Assembly (NCBI RefSeq): GCF_007859315.1
Contig: NZ_VOHA01000039.1
Span: 1 to 40,644 of the forward strand
Source: Reyranella sp. CPCC 100927
GTDB lineage: Bacteria; Pseudomonadota; Alphaproteobacteria; Reyranellales; Reyranellaceae
Length of the DNA: 40,644 bases
Direction: 5' to 3'
Numbering within the stretch: position 1 is the stretch's first letter; every line of letters starts with the position of its first letter. The notes below the pieces were generated by a model. The model was not told the origin of the DNA. It saw only the letters and a program-made list of their open reading frames with translations, and did no database searches. Shown here one piece after another: positions 15,570 through 24,449 of this stretch. The translations under genes were made by a program, and so were the position numbers.

Positions 15570-18020
15570 ATGACCCAGAAGCTCGTCATCATCGGCAACG
15601 GCATGGCCCCCGGGCGCATGCTGGAACATCTCCTGGAGCAGGCGCCGGGCCGCTTCGACGTGACCATCTTCAACGCCGAGCCGCGGGTCAATTACGACCG
15701 CATCATGCTGTCGCCCGTGCTGTCGGGCGAGAAGGACTACGAGCAGATCATCATCCACGGCGACGGCTGGTACATCCGCAACGGCATCACGCTCTACAAG
15801 GGCCACCGGATCGATGCCATCGACCGCGTCGCGCGGACCGTGACCTCGGCGCAGGGCCAGACGGCGCCGTACGACAAGCTGGTCATCGCTACCGGATCGA
15901 CGCCGCTGATCCTGCCGGTGCCGGGCCATGATCTGGCGGGCGTGCTGACGTATCGCGACCTCGACGATGTCAATGCCATGCTGCTGGCGGCGCAGTCGCG
16001 CGCCAAGGCGGTGGTGATCGGCGGTGGCCTGCTCGGGCTGGAGGCGGCCGCGGGACTGCAGGCGCAGGGCATGGACGTCACCGTCGTGCATCTCATGCCG
16101 ACCCTGATGGAGCGCCAACTCGACCCCGCCGCGGGCTATCTCCTGCAGAAGGCCGTCGAGGCGCGCGGTATCAAGGTCCTCACCAAGGCCAACACCAAGG
16201 CGATCCTCGGCAGCAATCGGGTCGAAGGCGTGGCGCTCGCCGACGGCACCGTCATTCCCGCGACCCTGGTCGTGATGGCGGCCGGCATCCGGCCCAACGC
16301 CGCCGTGGCGCGCGGCGCCGGCCTGGCGACCAACCGCGGCATCGTCGTCGACCACGGCATGCGCACCTCCGACCCCGACATCCTGGCGCTCGGCGAGTGC
16401 GTCGAGGTCAACGGCCATGTCTACGGCCTTGTTGCGCCGCTGTACGAGATGGCCCGTGTTGCCGCCGAGCAGCTCGCCGGCAATGACGAGGCGCGCTTCG
16501 TGCACAGCGACACGCCGACCAAGCTCAAGGTGACGGGCATCGATGTCTACTCGCTGGGCGATTTCGCCGACGGCGACGACCGCGAGGAGATCGTCCTGCG
16601 CGATGCGTCGGCGGGCGTCTACAAACGGGTAATCCTCAAGGACAACCGCATCATCGGCACGGTGCTGTTCGGCGAGGTCGCCGACGGTGCCTGGTTCAAC
16701 GATCTGAAGCGCAAGGCGGCCGACATCTCGGAGATGCGCGATACGCTGATCTTTGGTCAGGCTCGCCAAGGAACGTCTGCGCCCGATCCCACGGCGGCCG
16801 TCGCGGCGCTGCCTGACGATGCGGAGATCTGCGGCTGCAACGGCGTCTGCAAGGGCAGGATCACCGGCGCCATCACGGCCAAGGGACTCACCTCGCTCGA
16901 CGACGTGCGGGCCCATACCAAGGCATCGGCCTCGTGCGGTTCGTGCACCGGCCTGGTCGAGCAGCTGATGGCGTTGACCTTGGGCGATGCCTACAACCGC
17001 GCCGCCGTCCAGCCGATGTGCGCCTGCACCGATCTCGGCCACGACGACGTGCGTCGCCTGATCAAGGCCCGATCGCTGAAGTCGCTCGCCGCCGTCATGC
17101 AGGAACTGGAGTGGAAGACCTCGTGCGGCTGCGCCAAGTGCCGGCCGGCATTGAACTACTACCTGGTCTGCGACTGGCCCGACGAATACGCCGACGACTA
17201 CCAGTCGCGCTTCGTCAACGAACGCGTCCACGCCAACATCCAGAAGGATGGCACGTTCTCCGTGGTGCCGCGCATGTGGGGCGGCGTCACCAGCGCCCAG
17301 GAATTGCGCGCCATCGCCGACGTCGTCGACAAGTTCGCCATCCCGACGGTCAAGGTCACCGGCGGCCAGCGCATCGACATGCTGGGCGTTCGCAAGGAGG
17401 ACCTGCCTGCCGTGTGGGCGGATCTCGGCAAGGCCGGCTTCGTTTCGGGCCACGCCTACGCCAAGGGGCTGCGCACCGTGAAGACCTGTGTCGGCACGGA
17501 CTGGTGTCGCTTCGGCACGCAGGATTCGACCGGGCTGGGCATTCGCATCGAGAAGTTCATGTGGGGTTCGTGGACGCCGGCCAAGGTCAAGATGGCGGTG
17601 TCCGGCTGCCCGCGTAATTGCGCCGAGGCGACATGCAAGGATGTCGGCGTGGTGTGCGTCGACTCGGGCTACGAGATCCACTTCGCGGGCGCCGCCGGGC
17701 TGGACATCAAAGGTACCGAAGTGCTGGGCCTGGTGAAGACCGAGGACGAGGCGCTCGAGCACATCGTCGCGCTGGTCCAGATGTACCGTGAGCAGGGCCG
17801 CTATCTGGAACGCATCTACAAGTGGGCCAAACGGGTCGGCGTCGAGGAGATCCGGCGCCAGATCATGCAGGATGGTGAGAAGCGCCGCGCCTACTGGGAC
17901 CGCTTCGTCTTCTCGCAGAAATTCGCACAGGTCGATCCCTGGTCGGAGCGCGCATCCGGCAAGCACAAGCATGAGTTCCATCCGATGGCGCGCGTCGGCT
18001 TTGCCCAGGCGGCGGAGTGA
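15570..18020 (+). CDS. nirB: Assimilatory nitrite reductase [NAD(P)H], large subunit
   Basis: An 816-residue enzyme reducing nitrite to ammonium in the cytoplasm. ATG 15570 gives MTQKLVIIGNGMAPGRMLEH, the family start and FAD dinucleotide fold. A second Rossmann motif, AVVIGGGLLGLEAAAGLQAQG, binds NAD(P)H at about 148. Two BFD-type [2Fe-2S] regions follow (CGCNGVCKG with CGSCTG near 415-460, then CACTD with CGCAKC near 485-530). The ferredoxin-like sulfite/nitrite reductase half-domain follows, then the siroheme-[4Fe-4S] ligands TCVGTDWCRFG and SGCPRNCAEA at about 640-690. nirD follows after 5 bp. Confidence 0.97.
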   Translation: MTQKLVIIGNGMAPGRMLEHLLEQAPGRFDVTIFNAEPRVNYDRIMLSPVLSGEKDYEQIIIHGDGWYIRNGITLYKGHRIDAIDRVARTVTSAQGQTAPYDKLVIATGSTPLILPVPGHDLAGVLTYRDLDDVNAMLLAAQSRAKAVVIGGGLLGLEAAAGLQAQGMDVTVVHLMPTLMERQLDPAAGYLLQKAVEARGIKVLTKANTKAILGSNRVEGVALADGTVIPATLVVMAAGIRPNAAVARGAGLATNRGIVVDHGMRTSDPDILALGECVEVNGHVYGLVAPLYEMARVAAEQLAGNDEARFVHSDTPTKLKVTGIDVYSLGDFADGDDREEIVLRDASAGVYKRVILKDNRIIGTVLFGEVADGAWFNDLKRKAADISEMRDTLIFGQARQGTSAPDPTAAVAALPDDAEICGCNGVCKGRITGAITAKGLTSLDDVRAHTKASASCGSCTGLVEQLMALTLGDAYNRAAVQPMCACTDLGHDDVRRLIKARSLKSLAAVMQELEWKTSCGCAKCRPALNYYLVCDWPDEYADDYQSRFVNERVHANIQKDGTFSVVPRMWGGVTSAQELRAIADVVDKFAIPTVKVTGGQRIDMLGVRKEDLPAVWADLGKAGFVSGHAYAKGLRTVKTCVGTDWCRFGTQDSTGLGIRIEKFMWGSWTPAKVKMAVSGCPRNCAEATCKDVGVVCVDSGYEIHFAGAAGLDIKGTEVLGLVKTEDEALEHIVALVQMYREQGRYLERIYKWAKRVGVEEIRRQIMQDGEKRRAYWDRFVFSQKFAQVDPWSERASGKHKHEFHPMARVGFAQAAE

Positions 18021-18025
18021 GGCGC

Positions 18026-18355
18026 ATGAACTGGATCGCCATCGGTACCATCGATGATATCCCCGTGCGCGGCGCGCGCTGCGTGGAGACGCCCCAGGGC
18101 CGGATCGGTGTGTTCCGCACCGCGCAGGATCAGGTCTTTGCCATCGAGGACCACTGCCCCCACAAGCGCGGGCCGCTGTCGCAGGGCATCGTGCACGGCA
18201 CGTCCGTGACCTGCCCGCTGCATAACTGGGTGATCTCGCTGGAGACCGGACAGGCGCTGGGCGCCGACGAGGGCGCCGTCCGCACCATCCCGGTCTGCCG
18301 CGAGGGCGGACACCTGTTCATCGCGCTCGCCGCCGTCGTGGAGAAAGCTGCCTAG
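18026..18355 (+). CDS. nirD: Nitrite reductase small subunit (Rieske-type)
   Basis: A 109-residue Rieske-fold partner of NirB. The [2Fe-2S] ligand motifs CPHKRGPLS and CPLHNW are both intact, so this copy should bind a cluster, unlike some NirD proteins that have lost the ligands. It starts 5 bp after the nirB stop. Confidence 0.95.
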   Translation: MNWIAIGTIDDIPVRGARCVETPQGRIGVFRTAQDQVFAIEDHCPHKRGPLSQGIVHGTSVTCPLHNWVISLETGQALGADEGAVRTIPVCREGGHLFIALAAVVEKAA

Positions 18356-18382
18356 GCTTGGTGAGTTGCACCACTTCATGGC

Positions 18383-18467
18383 CTTCATGGTGAGCCTGTC
18401 GAACCATGAAGGCATCGCACGGACCGCCGGTGCGAACGCTTCATGGTTCGACAGGCTCGCCATGAAG
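18383..18467. repeat. 29-bp inverted repeat pair
   Basis: The 29-base arms at 18383-18411 and 18439-18467 are inverse copies with a single mismatch (core GAGCCTGTCGAACCATGAAG) separated by 27 bases. They would form a strong hairpin between nirD and the nitrite channel gene. This may partly separate expression of the reductase from that of the channel and kinase genes. Confidence 0.8.
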
Positions 18468-18523
18468 CGTCCTCTCCAACGACCAACCCAACCACCACCA
18501 ACGACAATCCCAGGAGTAGTTTC

Positions 18524-19390
18524 ATGTCGTATCTCGTTCCGTCGGAATTCGTCACGAAGATGGTGGATGCCGGCGAATCGAAAATCTTCATGTCGACGCG
18601 CGACACCGTGATCCGTGCCTACATGGCGGGCGCCATCCTGGCGTTGGCGGCGGCATTCGCCGTTACCGTGACGGTGCAGACCGGCGTACCGATCCTGGGC
18701 GCGGTGCTGTTCCCGGTCGGCTTCTGCATGCTCTACCTGCTGGGGTTCGACCTGCTGACCGGCGTCTTCGTGCTGACGCCGCTGGCGCTGATCGACCGGC
18801 GACCGGGCGTCGACCTCAACGGGATCCTGCGCAACTGGGGCCTGGTCTTCATCGGCAACTTCGCCGGCGCCTTCACCGTCGCCGTGATGATGGCGATCGT
18901 CTGCACCTACGGCTTCTCGACGCCGCCGGACAAGGTCGGCACGGTCATCGGCCACATCGGCGAGGGCCGCACGCTGGGCTACGCCGAGCACGGCGCCGCC
19001 GGCATGCTGACCCTCTTCATCCGCGGCATGCTCTGCAACTGGATGGTGTCCACCGGCGTGGTCGGCGCCATGATCTGCACCAGTGTCAGCGGCAAGGTGA
19101 TCGCGATGTGGATGCCGATCATGCTGTTCTTCGCCATGACCTTCGAGCACTCGATCGTGAACATGTTCCTGTTCCCGTCGGGCCTTCTTCTGGGCGCGAA
19201 GTTCTCGCTGATGGACTACCTGATCTGGAACGAGATTCCGACCGTCATCGGCAACCTGGTCGGCGGTTTGGCCTTCACCGGCCTGACGCTCTACACCACG
19301 CATGTGAAGACGGCGCCCAAGCGCGGCCAGGGCATCGTGGACCGGCGCGCGTCCCGGGCGCGGGCCCTGGACGCTGCTGATGCCGCGTGA
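18524..19390 (+). CDS. Formate/nitrite transporter (FNT) family channel, probable nitrite importer
   Basis: A 288-residue membrane protein with about six spans and the FNT architecture. It begins VPSEFVTKMVDAGESKIFMS, followed by AVLFPVGFCMLYLLGFDLLTGVF with the conserved first half-helix break, and GMLCNWMVSTGVVGAMICTS then FEHSIVNMFLFPSGLLLG for the second half with the central histidine. Position directly behind nirBD makes nitrite the likely substrate (NirC role) rather than formate. The last 11 bp overlap the start of the phosphatase-kinase gene. Confidence 0.9.
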   Translation: MSYLVPSEFVTKMVDAGESKIFMSTRDTVIRAYMAGAILALAAAFAVTVTVQTGVPILGAVLFPVGFCMLYLLGFDLLTGVFVLTPLALIDRRPGVDLNGILRNWGLVFIGNFAGAFTVAVMMAIVCTYGFSTPPDKVGTVIGHIGEGRTLGYAEHGAAGMLTLFIRGMLCNWMVSTGVVGAMICTSVSGKVIAMWMPIMLFFAMTFEHSIVNMFLFPSGLLLGAKFSLMDYLIWNEIPTVIGNLVGGLAFTGLTLYTTHVKTAPKRGQGIVDRRASRARALDAADAA

Positions 19391-21110
19391 GCTCAGGGTC
19401 TCGATCGGGCAGCATTCCGACAAGGGGCGCAAGCAGACCAACCAGGACTTCCACGGCGCGCTGATCCCCGCGCAGCCGGTGCTCGGCCTGAAGGGCATCG
19501 CCGTTGCGCTGGCCGACGGCGTCAGCAGCAGTGCCGTCGGCGGCATTGCCAGCGAATCGGCGGTCAAGAGTTTCCTGGCCGACTACTACTGCACGTCGGA
19601 GTCATGGTCGGTGAAAACGTCGGCGCAGCGCGTCATCGCCGCGACCAATTCCTGGCTCCATGCGCAGACGCGGCGCAGCCAGTATGCCTACGAAAGGGAC
19701 AAGGGCTACGTCTGCACGTTGAGTGTGATGGTCGTCAAATCCGCGACCGCATACATTTTCCATGTCGGCGACGCGCGCATCTACCGCGTATCGGGAAGGT
19801 CGCTGGAGCAGCTCACCGACGATCACCGGGTCATCGTGTCGTCCCGGCAGTCCTATCTCGGTCGCGCGCTGGGCGCCGACCAGCAGATCGAGATCGACTA
19901 TCGCGCGCTGGCGCTCGATGCGGGTGACGTTTTCATCATGGTGTCGGATGGCGTCCATGAGCATGTCGGCGCCGCCTTCGTCATCCAGGCCATCGACGAG
20001 CACGCCCGTGATCTGGACCAGGCGGCCAGGGTGATCGCGCAGGAGGCGTACGACCAGGGCAGCCCGGACAACCTCACCGTCCAGATCGTTCGGGTAGACG
20101 ACGTGTCGGCAGGTGACGCTGACGAAGTCCTCGGGTCGGCTTCTGAATTATCGCCACCGCCGCTGCCGGACGCCCGGATGACCCTCGACGGCTACCGGAT
20201 CCTGCGGCAGATCCACGCCGGCAGCCGCAGCCACGTCTATCTGGCGGTCGACACCGACAGCGACGAGATCGTCGCGCTGAAGATTCCATCGACGGATCTG
20301 CGCGGCGACGCCGCCTCTCTCCGGCGGTTCATGATGGAGGAATGGGTCGCACGCCGCATCGACAGCGCACACGTGCTCAAACCGCGCCCACCGTCGCGCC
20401 GGCGCAACTACCTGTACGTCGTCACGGAATACATCGAGGGCACGACGCTGGCACAGTGGATGATCGACAACCCGCGGCCCGACCTCGAGACCGTGCGCGG
20501 CATCGTCGAGCAGATCGCCAAGGGCCTGCGCGCCTTTCACCGCCTGGAGATGCTGCACCAGGACCTGCGGCCGCAGAACATCATGATCGATAAGGCCGGC
20601 ACGGTCAGGATCATCGACTTCGGCGCCGTGCGGGTGGCCGGCGTGCTGGAAGCATCGCCGTCCGTCGACGACGGCGCGATTCTGGGCACCGCGCAATACA
20701 CCGCGCCGGAGTATTTTCTCGGCGACAGCGGCACCCCTCGCGCCGACCTGTTCTCCCTGGGCGTGATCGCCTATCAGATGCTGACCGGGCAGCTCCCGTA
20801 CGGCGCGCAGGTGGCGCAGGCGCGCACCCGCGCCCAGCAGCGCCGGCTGGTCTATCGACCGGCACGCGCCGTCAATCCCGAGATCCCCGCGTGGGTGGAT
20901 GGCGCACTGGAGAAGGCGGTGCGCGCCGACCCGTATCGGCGCTACGAGGAGTTGTCGGAATTCACCTTCGACCTGCGCCACCCGCGCGAGGCGTTCCTCA
21001 GGACATCGCCATTGCCGCTGATGGAGCGCCGTCCGCTGTTGTTCTGGAAGGGCCTGTCGTTCGTCCTGGCCTGCACGGTCCTGGCGCTGCTCGCCATAGC
21101 CATCCGCTAG
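19380..21110 (+). CDS. PP2C phosphatase - Ser/Thr protein kinase fusion, membrane anchored
   Basis: A 576-residue bifunctional protein. Residues about 5-245 form a PP2C-type phosphatase with all metal motifs (KQTNQDFHG, ALADGVSSS, FHVGDARIYR, MVSDGVHEH, SPDNLTV). Residues about 265-530 form an eukaryotic-like kinase with VALKIP (ATP lysine), HQDLRPQNIMI (catalytic loop with HQD instead of HRD), IDFGAVRVAG and TAPEYF. A single C-terminal membrane helix (FWKGLSFVLACTVLALLAIAI) anchors it with the enzyme in the cytoplasm. It overlaps the nitrite-channel gene by 11 bp. The same fusion is known beside nirBD and nitrate transporters in Pseudomonas, so control of nitrogen uptake or assimilation is likely. 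Confidence 0.93.
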   Translation: MPRELRVSIGQHSDKGRKQTNQDFHGALIPAQPVLGLKGIAVALADGVSSSAVGGIASESAVKSFLADYYCTSESWSVKTSAQRVIAATNSWLHAQTRRSQYAYERDKGYVCTLSVMVVKSATAYIFHVGDARIYRVSGRSLEQLTDDHRVIVSSRQSYLGRALGADQQIEIDYRALALDAGDVFIMVSDGVHEHVGAAFVIQAIDEHARDLDQAARVIAQEAYDQGSPDNLTVQIVRVDDVSAGDADEVLGSASELSPPPLPDARMTLDGYRILRQIHAGSRSHVYLAVDTDSDEIVALKIPSTDLRGDAASLRRFMMEEWVARRIDSAHVLKPRPPSRRRNYLYVVTEYIEGTTLAQWMIDNPRPDLETVRGIVEQIAKGLRAFHRLEMLHQDLRPQNIMIDKAGTVRIIDFGAVRVAGVLEASPSVDDGAILGTAQYTAPEYFLGDSGTPRADLFSLGVIAYQMLTGQLPYGAQVAQARTRAQQRRLVYRPARAVNPEIPAWVDGALEKAVRADPYRRYEELSEFTFDLRHPREAFLRTSPLPLMERRPLLFWKGLSFVLACTVLALLAIAIR

Positions 21111-21163
21111 CGAGACAGTATGCACCGGAGTTGGCCACCGGCCTTCAGCCGACCCTTGGGCGA

Positions 21164-21345
21164 TGAAACGAGTAGAAGGCGGGTTGCGAGCGAAGCGAGC
21201 CATGGGAGCGCGGGCGTCCCGCCCGCTCATGCTTCAGCGCTGCGCGCAAAGGCGAAAGCTAACGCTTTCGCCGGAGATGCGGGCGAGACGCCCGCGCTCC
21301 CAGGAATGATCGTCCTGGCTCCGAGACTGTTGTTTCTTGTTAGTG
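21164..21345 (+). repeat. 182-bp dispersed intergenic repeat, copy 1 (uninterrupted)
   Basis: This stretch is repeated at 40091-40481, starting TGAAACGAGTAGAAGGCGGG and ending TTGTTTCTTGTTAGTG, with very high identity. It contains an inverted GGGAGCGCGGGCGTC / GGCGAGACGCCCGCGCTCCC pair and an internal GGCGAAAGC...GCTTTCGCC stem. It lies just outside the left attachment site of the integrated element, so it is chromosomal. Confidence 0.8.
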
Positions 21346-21371
21346 CCGAGGTTCGCTCTTGTCCGCGCAGG

Positions 21372-21388
21372 TGGCGTCCCCGAGAGGA
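21372..21388. other. attL core of the 13.5-kb integrated element
   Basis: TGGCGTCCCCGAGAGGA is an exact 17-bp copy of the sequence at 34892-34908, where it spans the 3' end of tRNA-Arg(CCT). The copy here is not part of a tRNA: sequence on both sides differs. A truncated copy of a tRNA 3' end next to a tyrosine integrase gene is the hallmark of the far attachment site of a tRNA-targeted element. Confidence 0.85.
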
Positions 21389-21449
21389 CGGGGCGTGGTT
21401 CGACCGTCGGATGCCAATAATTCTTGAATTATGGGGTTTGATCGGGTTG

Positions 21450-21476
21450 CGTGTACTCCACATTCGTACTCCACAA
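21450..21476 (+). other. Integrase arm-type site, left copy
   Basis: This 27-bp sequence contains the unit GTACTCCACA twice in tandem. It matches 34804-34830 at 25 of 27 positions, in the same orientation. Each copy lies exactly 62 bp inside the nearest 17-bp core, as expected for arm-type integrase binding sites in the two attachment sites. Confidence 0.65.
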
Positions 21477-21488
21477 TCCGAGATACAG

Positions 21489-22808
21489 ATGGCCACTCAC
21501 CTACGCCTTCAGCGCAACGTTTGGTTCGCGCGGTTCCGCGTTCCTGCTGACGTGCAAGACGCTTTCGAAGGCAAGACCGAAGTCTACCGGACCACGGGAG
21601 CGAGCGACAAAGCGCTTGCCAAGCTGCGGGCCGCGAAAATTGTGGCGGACTTGAAGGCGAAGGTGATGGAGGCGCGGGGGCGGGCCGGATCGATTGAAGC
21701 CGAGGCACTGTGGTGGCGCGAGCAGATCAGACAAGACGACGTCGGTGTGATGCATGACGCGTTGGCGCGGCACGTTGCCGACCGCTACGTGAGGGGCGGA
21801 CACCAACGGTTCAACAGAGTAGGCGTTCTGGCACCCTATGACGGCAACGAACTGGCCGCCATTGTGGACCTTGGTGGCCCCAAGGCAGCTACTTTCGTTG
21901 CCATCGCGACGGGCAAGGCGTCTCCACTGGCGCCATTCATCGCCGCTCACATCGCGAAACGCCGCGACGCGGTCGAGGAGAAGACCGCCGACATGGAGAA
22001 GTCCGACCTTGAGAAGCTGATTGATGTGTTGCCCACTCTCGACAAGCTGACACGCTCGGGTGTGGCTGACTGGGTACAGGGGCAGATTGATGCCGGCCTT
22101 AAGCCCGACGCTATCAAGCGCAAGCTGTCCGGGTTTCGTCGCTTCTGGGAGTTTCTACAGGGGCGTGGCGAGGTGTCGAAGGATGCGTCGTCGCCGTTCG
22201 AAAAAGTCAAGGTCCCCGAGCGGGCCAAGGACGCAGCACGGGGAAGCTATCTATCGTTTTCGCCCGCGGAAGTCGCGAGGCTCTACGGCGCGGCGAAGAA
22301 GGATCGACAGCTTGCCGACCTGATAATGCTGGCCAGCTACACGGGCGCGCGCATTGAGGAGCTTTGCGCGTTATCCGCTTCTGCGGTCCTTCAGAACACC
22401 TTCCGAATCACTGACGCCAAGACCGAGGCGGGCAACCGAGAGGTGCCGATACACGACAATCTGAAGGGACTGGTGAAGCGGCTCGTGAAAGAGAGCAAGG
22501 ATGGGTTCCTGCTGTCGGGCCTGACCGTGAACAAGTATGGGGATCGCTCGAATGCCGTTGGTAAACGCTTCGGATATCTCAAGAAGGCCTATGGGTTCGG
22601 CGAGAGGCATGTCTTCCACAGCATCCGCAAGTGCGTTGTGACGCAATTCGACCGCGCCGACGTGCTGGAGAACGTCGCAGCGGACGTCGTCGGGCACGAC
22701 AAACCTCGGATCACCTACGGGCTATACTCGGGCGGATCATCGCTGGCGCAGAGGAGGGCGGCAGTGGCAGCGCTGTCGTATCCCGGTGCGCTGGGGAAGG
22801 TCAGCTAG
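21489..22808 (+). CDS. int: Tyrosine site-specific recombinase (phage-type integrase)
   Basis: A 439-residue integrase. ATG 21489 (MATHLRLQRNVWFARFRVPA) is chosen because the DUF6538-like opening is typical of this family; the much longer in-frame upstream extension covers attachment-site DNA. The N-terminal arm-binding and SAM-like regions are followed by the catalytic domain with SYTGARIEELCAL (first arginine), HVFHSIRK (H-x-x-R), VVGHDKPRITYGLYSGG (second histidine and the nucleophilic tyrosine). All catalytic residues are present, so it should be active. It reads away from attL and presumably inserts the element into tRNA-Arg(CCT). Confidence 0.93.
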   Translation: MATHLRLQRNVWFARFRVPADVQDAFEGKTEVYRTTGASDKALAKLRAAKIVADLKAKVMEARGRAGSIEAEALWWREQIRQDDVGVMHDALARHVADRYVRGGHQRFNRVGVLAPYDGNELAAIVDLGGPKAATFVAIATGKASPLAPFIAAHIAKRRDAVEEKTADMEKSDLEKLIDVLPTLDKLTRSGVADWVQGQIDAGLKPDAIKRKLSGFRRFWEFLQGRGEVSKDASSPFEKVKVPERAKDAARGSYLSFSPAEVARLYGAAKKDRQLADLIMLASYTGARIEELCALSASAVLQNTFRITDAKTEAGNREVPIHDNLKGLVKRLVKESKDGFLLSGLTVNKYGDRSNAVGKRFGYLKKAYGFGERHVFHSIRKCVVTQFDRADVLENVAADVVGHDKPRITYGLYSGGSSLAQRRAAVAALSYPGALGKVS

Positions 22809-22811
22809 GAG

Positions 22812-22863
22812 CCCCGCTGAAGGTGTTCCACTCGATCCGCAAGGCCCGGTTGCACGGCGGCTG
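22812..22863 (+). pseudogene. Possible residue of a second integrase C-terminus
   Basis: Immediately after int, the reading APLKVFHSIRKARLHGG-stop repeats the VFHSIRK active-site segment of the integrase above but in a different context and with different codons. It may be the scar of an older, related integrase gene. It is only 17 codons, so chance cannot be excluded. Confidence 0.25.
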
Positions 22864-22937
22864 ACGGCGTGGCTGTGGCTCAGCACGCCATCGAGGATTG
22901 CTAGGCCATGAGAAGGCCGGCGAGTCGTTCGGATAGG

Positions 22938-24140
22938 TCAGGGGGCGCGGTCAGCCCGCCATTTGTCGATTGCCGCCGGTAGCTCTCTGAGCGCGGGTAC
23001 TATCCGGTTGGCACGGTGTGGCACTGCGTCCTTAAGCAGGGCTGAAAAGCGCCGATCGCCGCGCCATAAGTCCACATGAGGAAGATAAAACGCGTGGATC
23101 AGATCGCCGCCGAAGCTTCGTTCGATCTTGGCCTCGGAACCAGTCAGCCCCATGATTTGACTGATATAGGCGTGCATCACGGCGTTGACGATTTCGCAAA
23201 CTGGCACCTCAGCCGCGAAGCTGGCATCACACAAAAGCGTATCTCGCAAGGCCGCATCAACGCCAAACTCGGCAGTGTCGTCGTTTGCCATATGTAGCAC
23301 TTTGCGCGCCATCTCTCCTGCCCTGTCGACAAGCGTTGCTTGGAATTGGTCGCGAGCCAGATCGAGGTGCATGAACGGCTGGAGCTGGTCACGTAGCGCT
23401 ATAAAGCTGTCTTGAAAAGTGCGGCCAGTCTTGCCAATCCAATCAGGCAAGGAACGGTCGGACTCCATCTTTTCGAAGTAAGTCTCGACGAACTTTACCG
23501 GTTCGGCGATTGCAGTAAACAGTCGCCGGCTCGCTTCCTCAGGCGTGATCGCCCCGCCCATCAGGGCAACAAGCGAGCCAGAAATCGCGTTGAGTGGTAG
23601 GCCGTATTTTTCCGCCATCTTCGGCGCCGCGAGTTGCGCCATTTTGGCGAGATCGATCTTGCGCGCTTTCCTAGCAATCTGGCGCCTGAGTGCGCGAGAT
23701 GGGAGGGTAGCAAGCTCGGCGTCGACCGTTTGACGCCATGTGGAACGCACATCGGCGAAACTGTCCGAGACGTTGGGATACCAGTACCGATCCGGCGAAA
23801 GGATGCGAGTATCTTGGGCGTTAGGAATGGCACCGCGCCTTATCGCGGCCTCGGCAATCTCCGCCGCGATAAGGCGTGTGGGATAGGCGAGCGCCCAGGC
23901 ACCGCACAGCCGCTCAACTGCCTCGGCTTTCCTAATCGTGGTGTCGCGATAGTCGGCGTCATATTGCAGCAACTCGCCAAGGATTGGCATCGAAACAGCA
24001 AAGATTGCGTCGCCTGAGTGCTTGCGTGCCACGAGAGCCGTGAAGAGCGCTTCGGTGGCACCGTCAGATTTGCCCCGTAGCACATCACCGAATCGCGAAT
24101 AGTCCTGAGTATCCAGATAGACAATAGGAGGAGAAGACAT
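22938..24140 (-). CDS. PIN-like domain protein of unknown role
   Basis: A 400-residue protein. The N-terminus PIVYLDTQDYSRFGD resembles the first acidic strand of PIN-fold nucleases. The C-terminal part, GGDLIHAFYLPHVDLWRGDRRFSALL at about residues 345-370, matches the closing PIN pattern with its D-x-x-H-A-x-Y-L-P-x-V-D and D-x-x-F acidic sites. The central 250 residues are helical and unfamiliar, so the protein is much larger than a VapC toxin. Codon use is less GC-biased than the chromosome around it. It has no obvious antitoxin partner. A cargo nuclease, possibly antiviral, is an inference from fold and position next to the integrase. Confidence 0.6.
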   Translation of the reverse strand: MSSPPIVYLDTQDYSRFGDVLRGKSDGATEALFTALVARKHSGDAIFAVSMPILGELLQYDADYRDTTIRKAEAVERLCGAWALAYPTRLIAAEIAEAAIRRGAIPNAQDTRILSPDRYWYPNVSDSFADVRSTWRQTVDAELATLPSRALRRQIARKARKIDLAKMAQLAAPKMAEKYGLPLNAISGSLVALMGGAITPEEASRRLFTAIAEPVKFVETYFEKMESDRSLPDWIGKTGRTFQDSFIALRDQLQPFMHLDLARDQFQATLVDRAGEMARKVLHMANDDTAEFGVDAALRDTLLCDASFAAEVPVCEIVNAVMHAYISQIMGLTGSEAKIERSFGGDLIHAFYLPHVDLWRGDRRFSALLKDAVPHRANRIVPALRELPAAIDKWRADRAP

Positions 24141-24449
24141 GACGACTCTCGCGATCCGGCACTGACCTAGATGATCTCCTGCACGGCAGGAGGGGTTGCC
24201 GGCATTGACGCACTAGCTATGCACTGTCCGCCCCCCACACAAGCCCCGCGGCGTGTACCGACAGGCGGACGGGGACACTGGACGTCGCGTGGTGGCATGG
24301 CGGGGAGACCGCGGGGGTTGCCTTCGAGTGGCCCGCGGAGGGGCGTTGAGGCCGCCCTAGAGCGCTCGCTTTCGTGAGCGCGAGTCGAAGTGATTAGCCT
24401 CGCTCCAAGCTCAACAGTGCGGAGCCTTCTGTTCCGATCCGCGGTGCTT
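24141..24449. other. Non-coding gap within the element
   Basis: These 309 bp hold no convincing gene. A stem GCGCTC...GAGCGC at 24362-24381 is the only clear structure. Promoter activity for the leftward PIN-like gene should lie at its left end, but no consensus hexamers stand out. Confidence 0.4.

Noticed and set aside
14796-17981. A 1061-codon open frame on the minus strand opposite nirB
   Set aside because: It is a GC-driven shadow; composition is His/Arg/Asp-rich with no domain, while the plus strand encodes a complete NirB.
17891-19567. A 558-codon minus-strand open frame opposite nirD and the nitrite channel
   Set aside because: It covers well-supported genes and an intergenic inverted repeat; the low-complexity composition is that of an antisense shadow.
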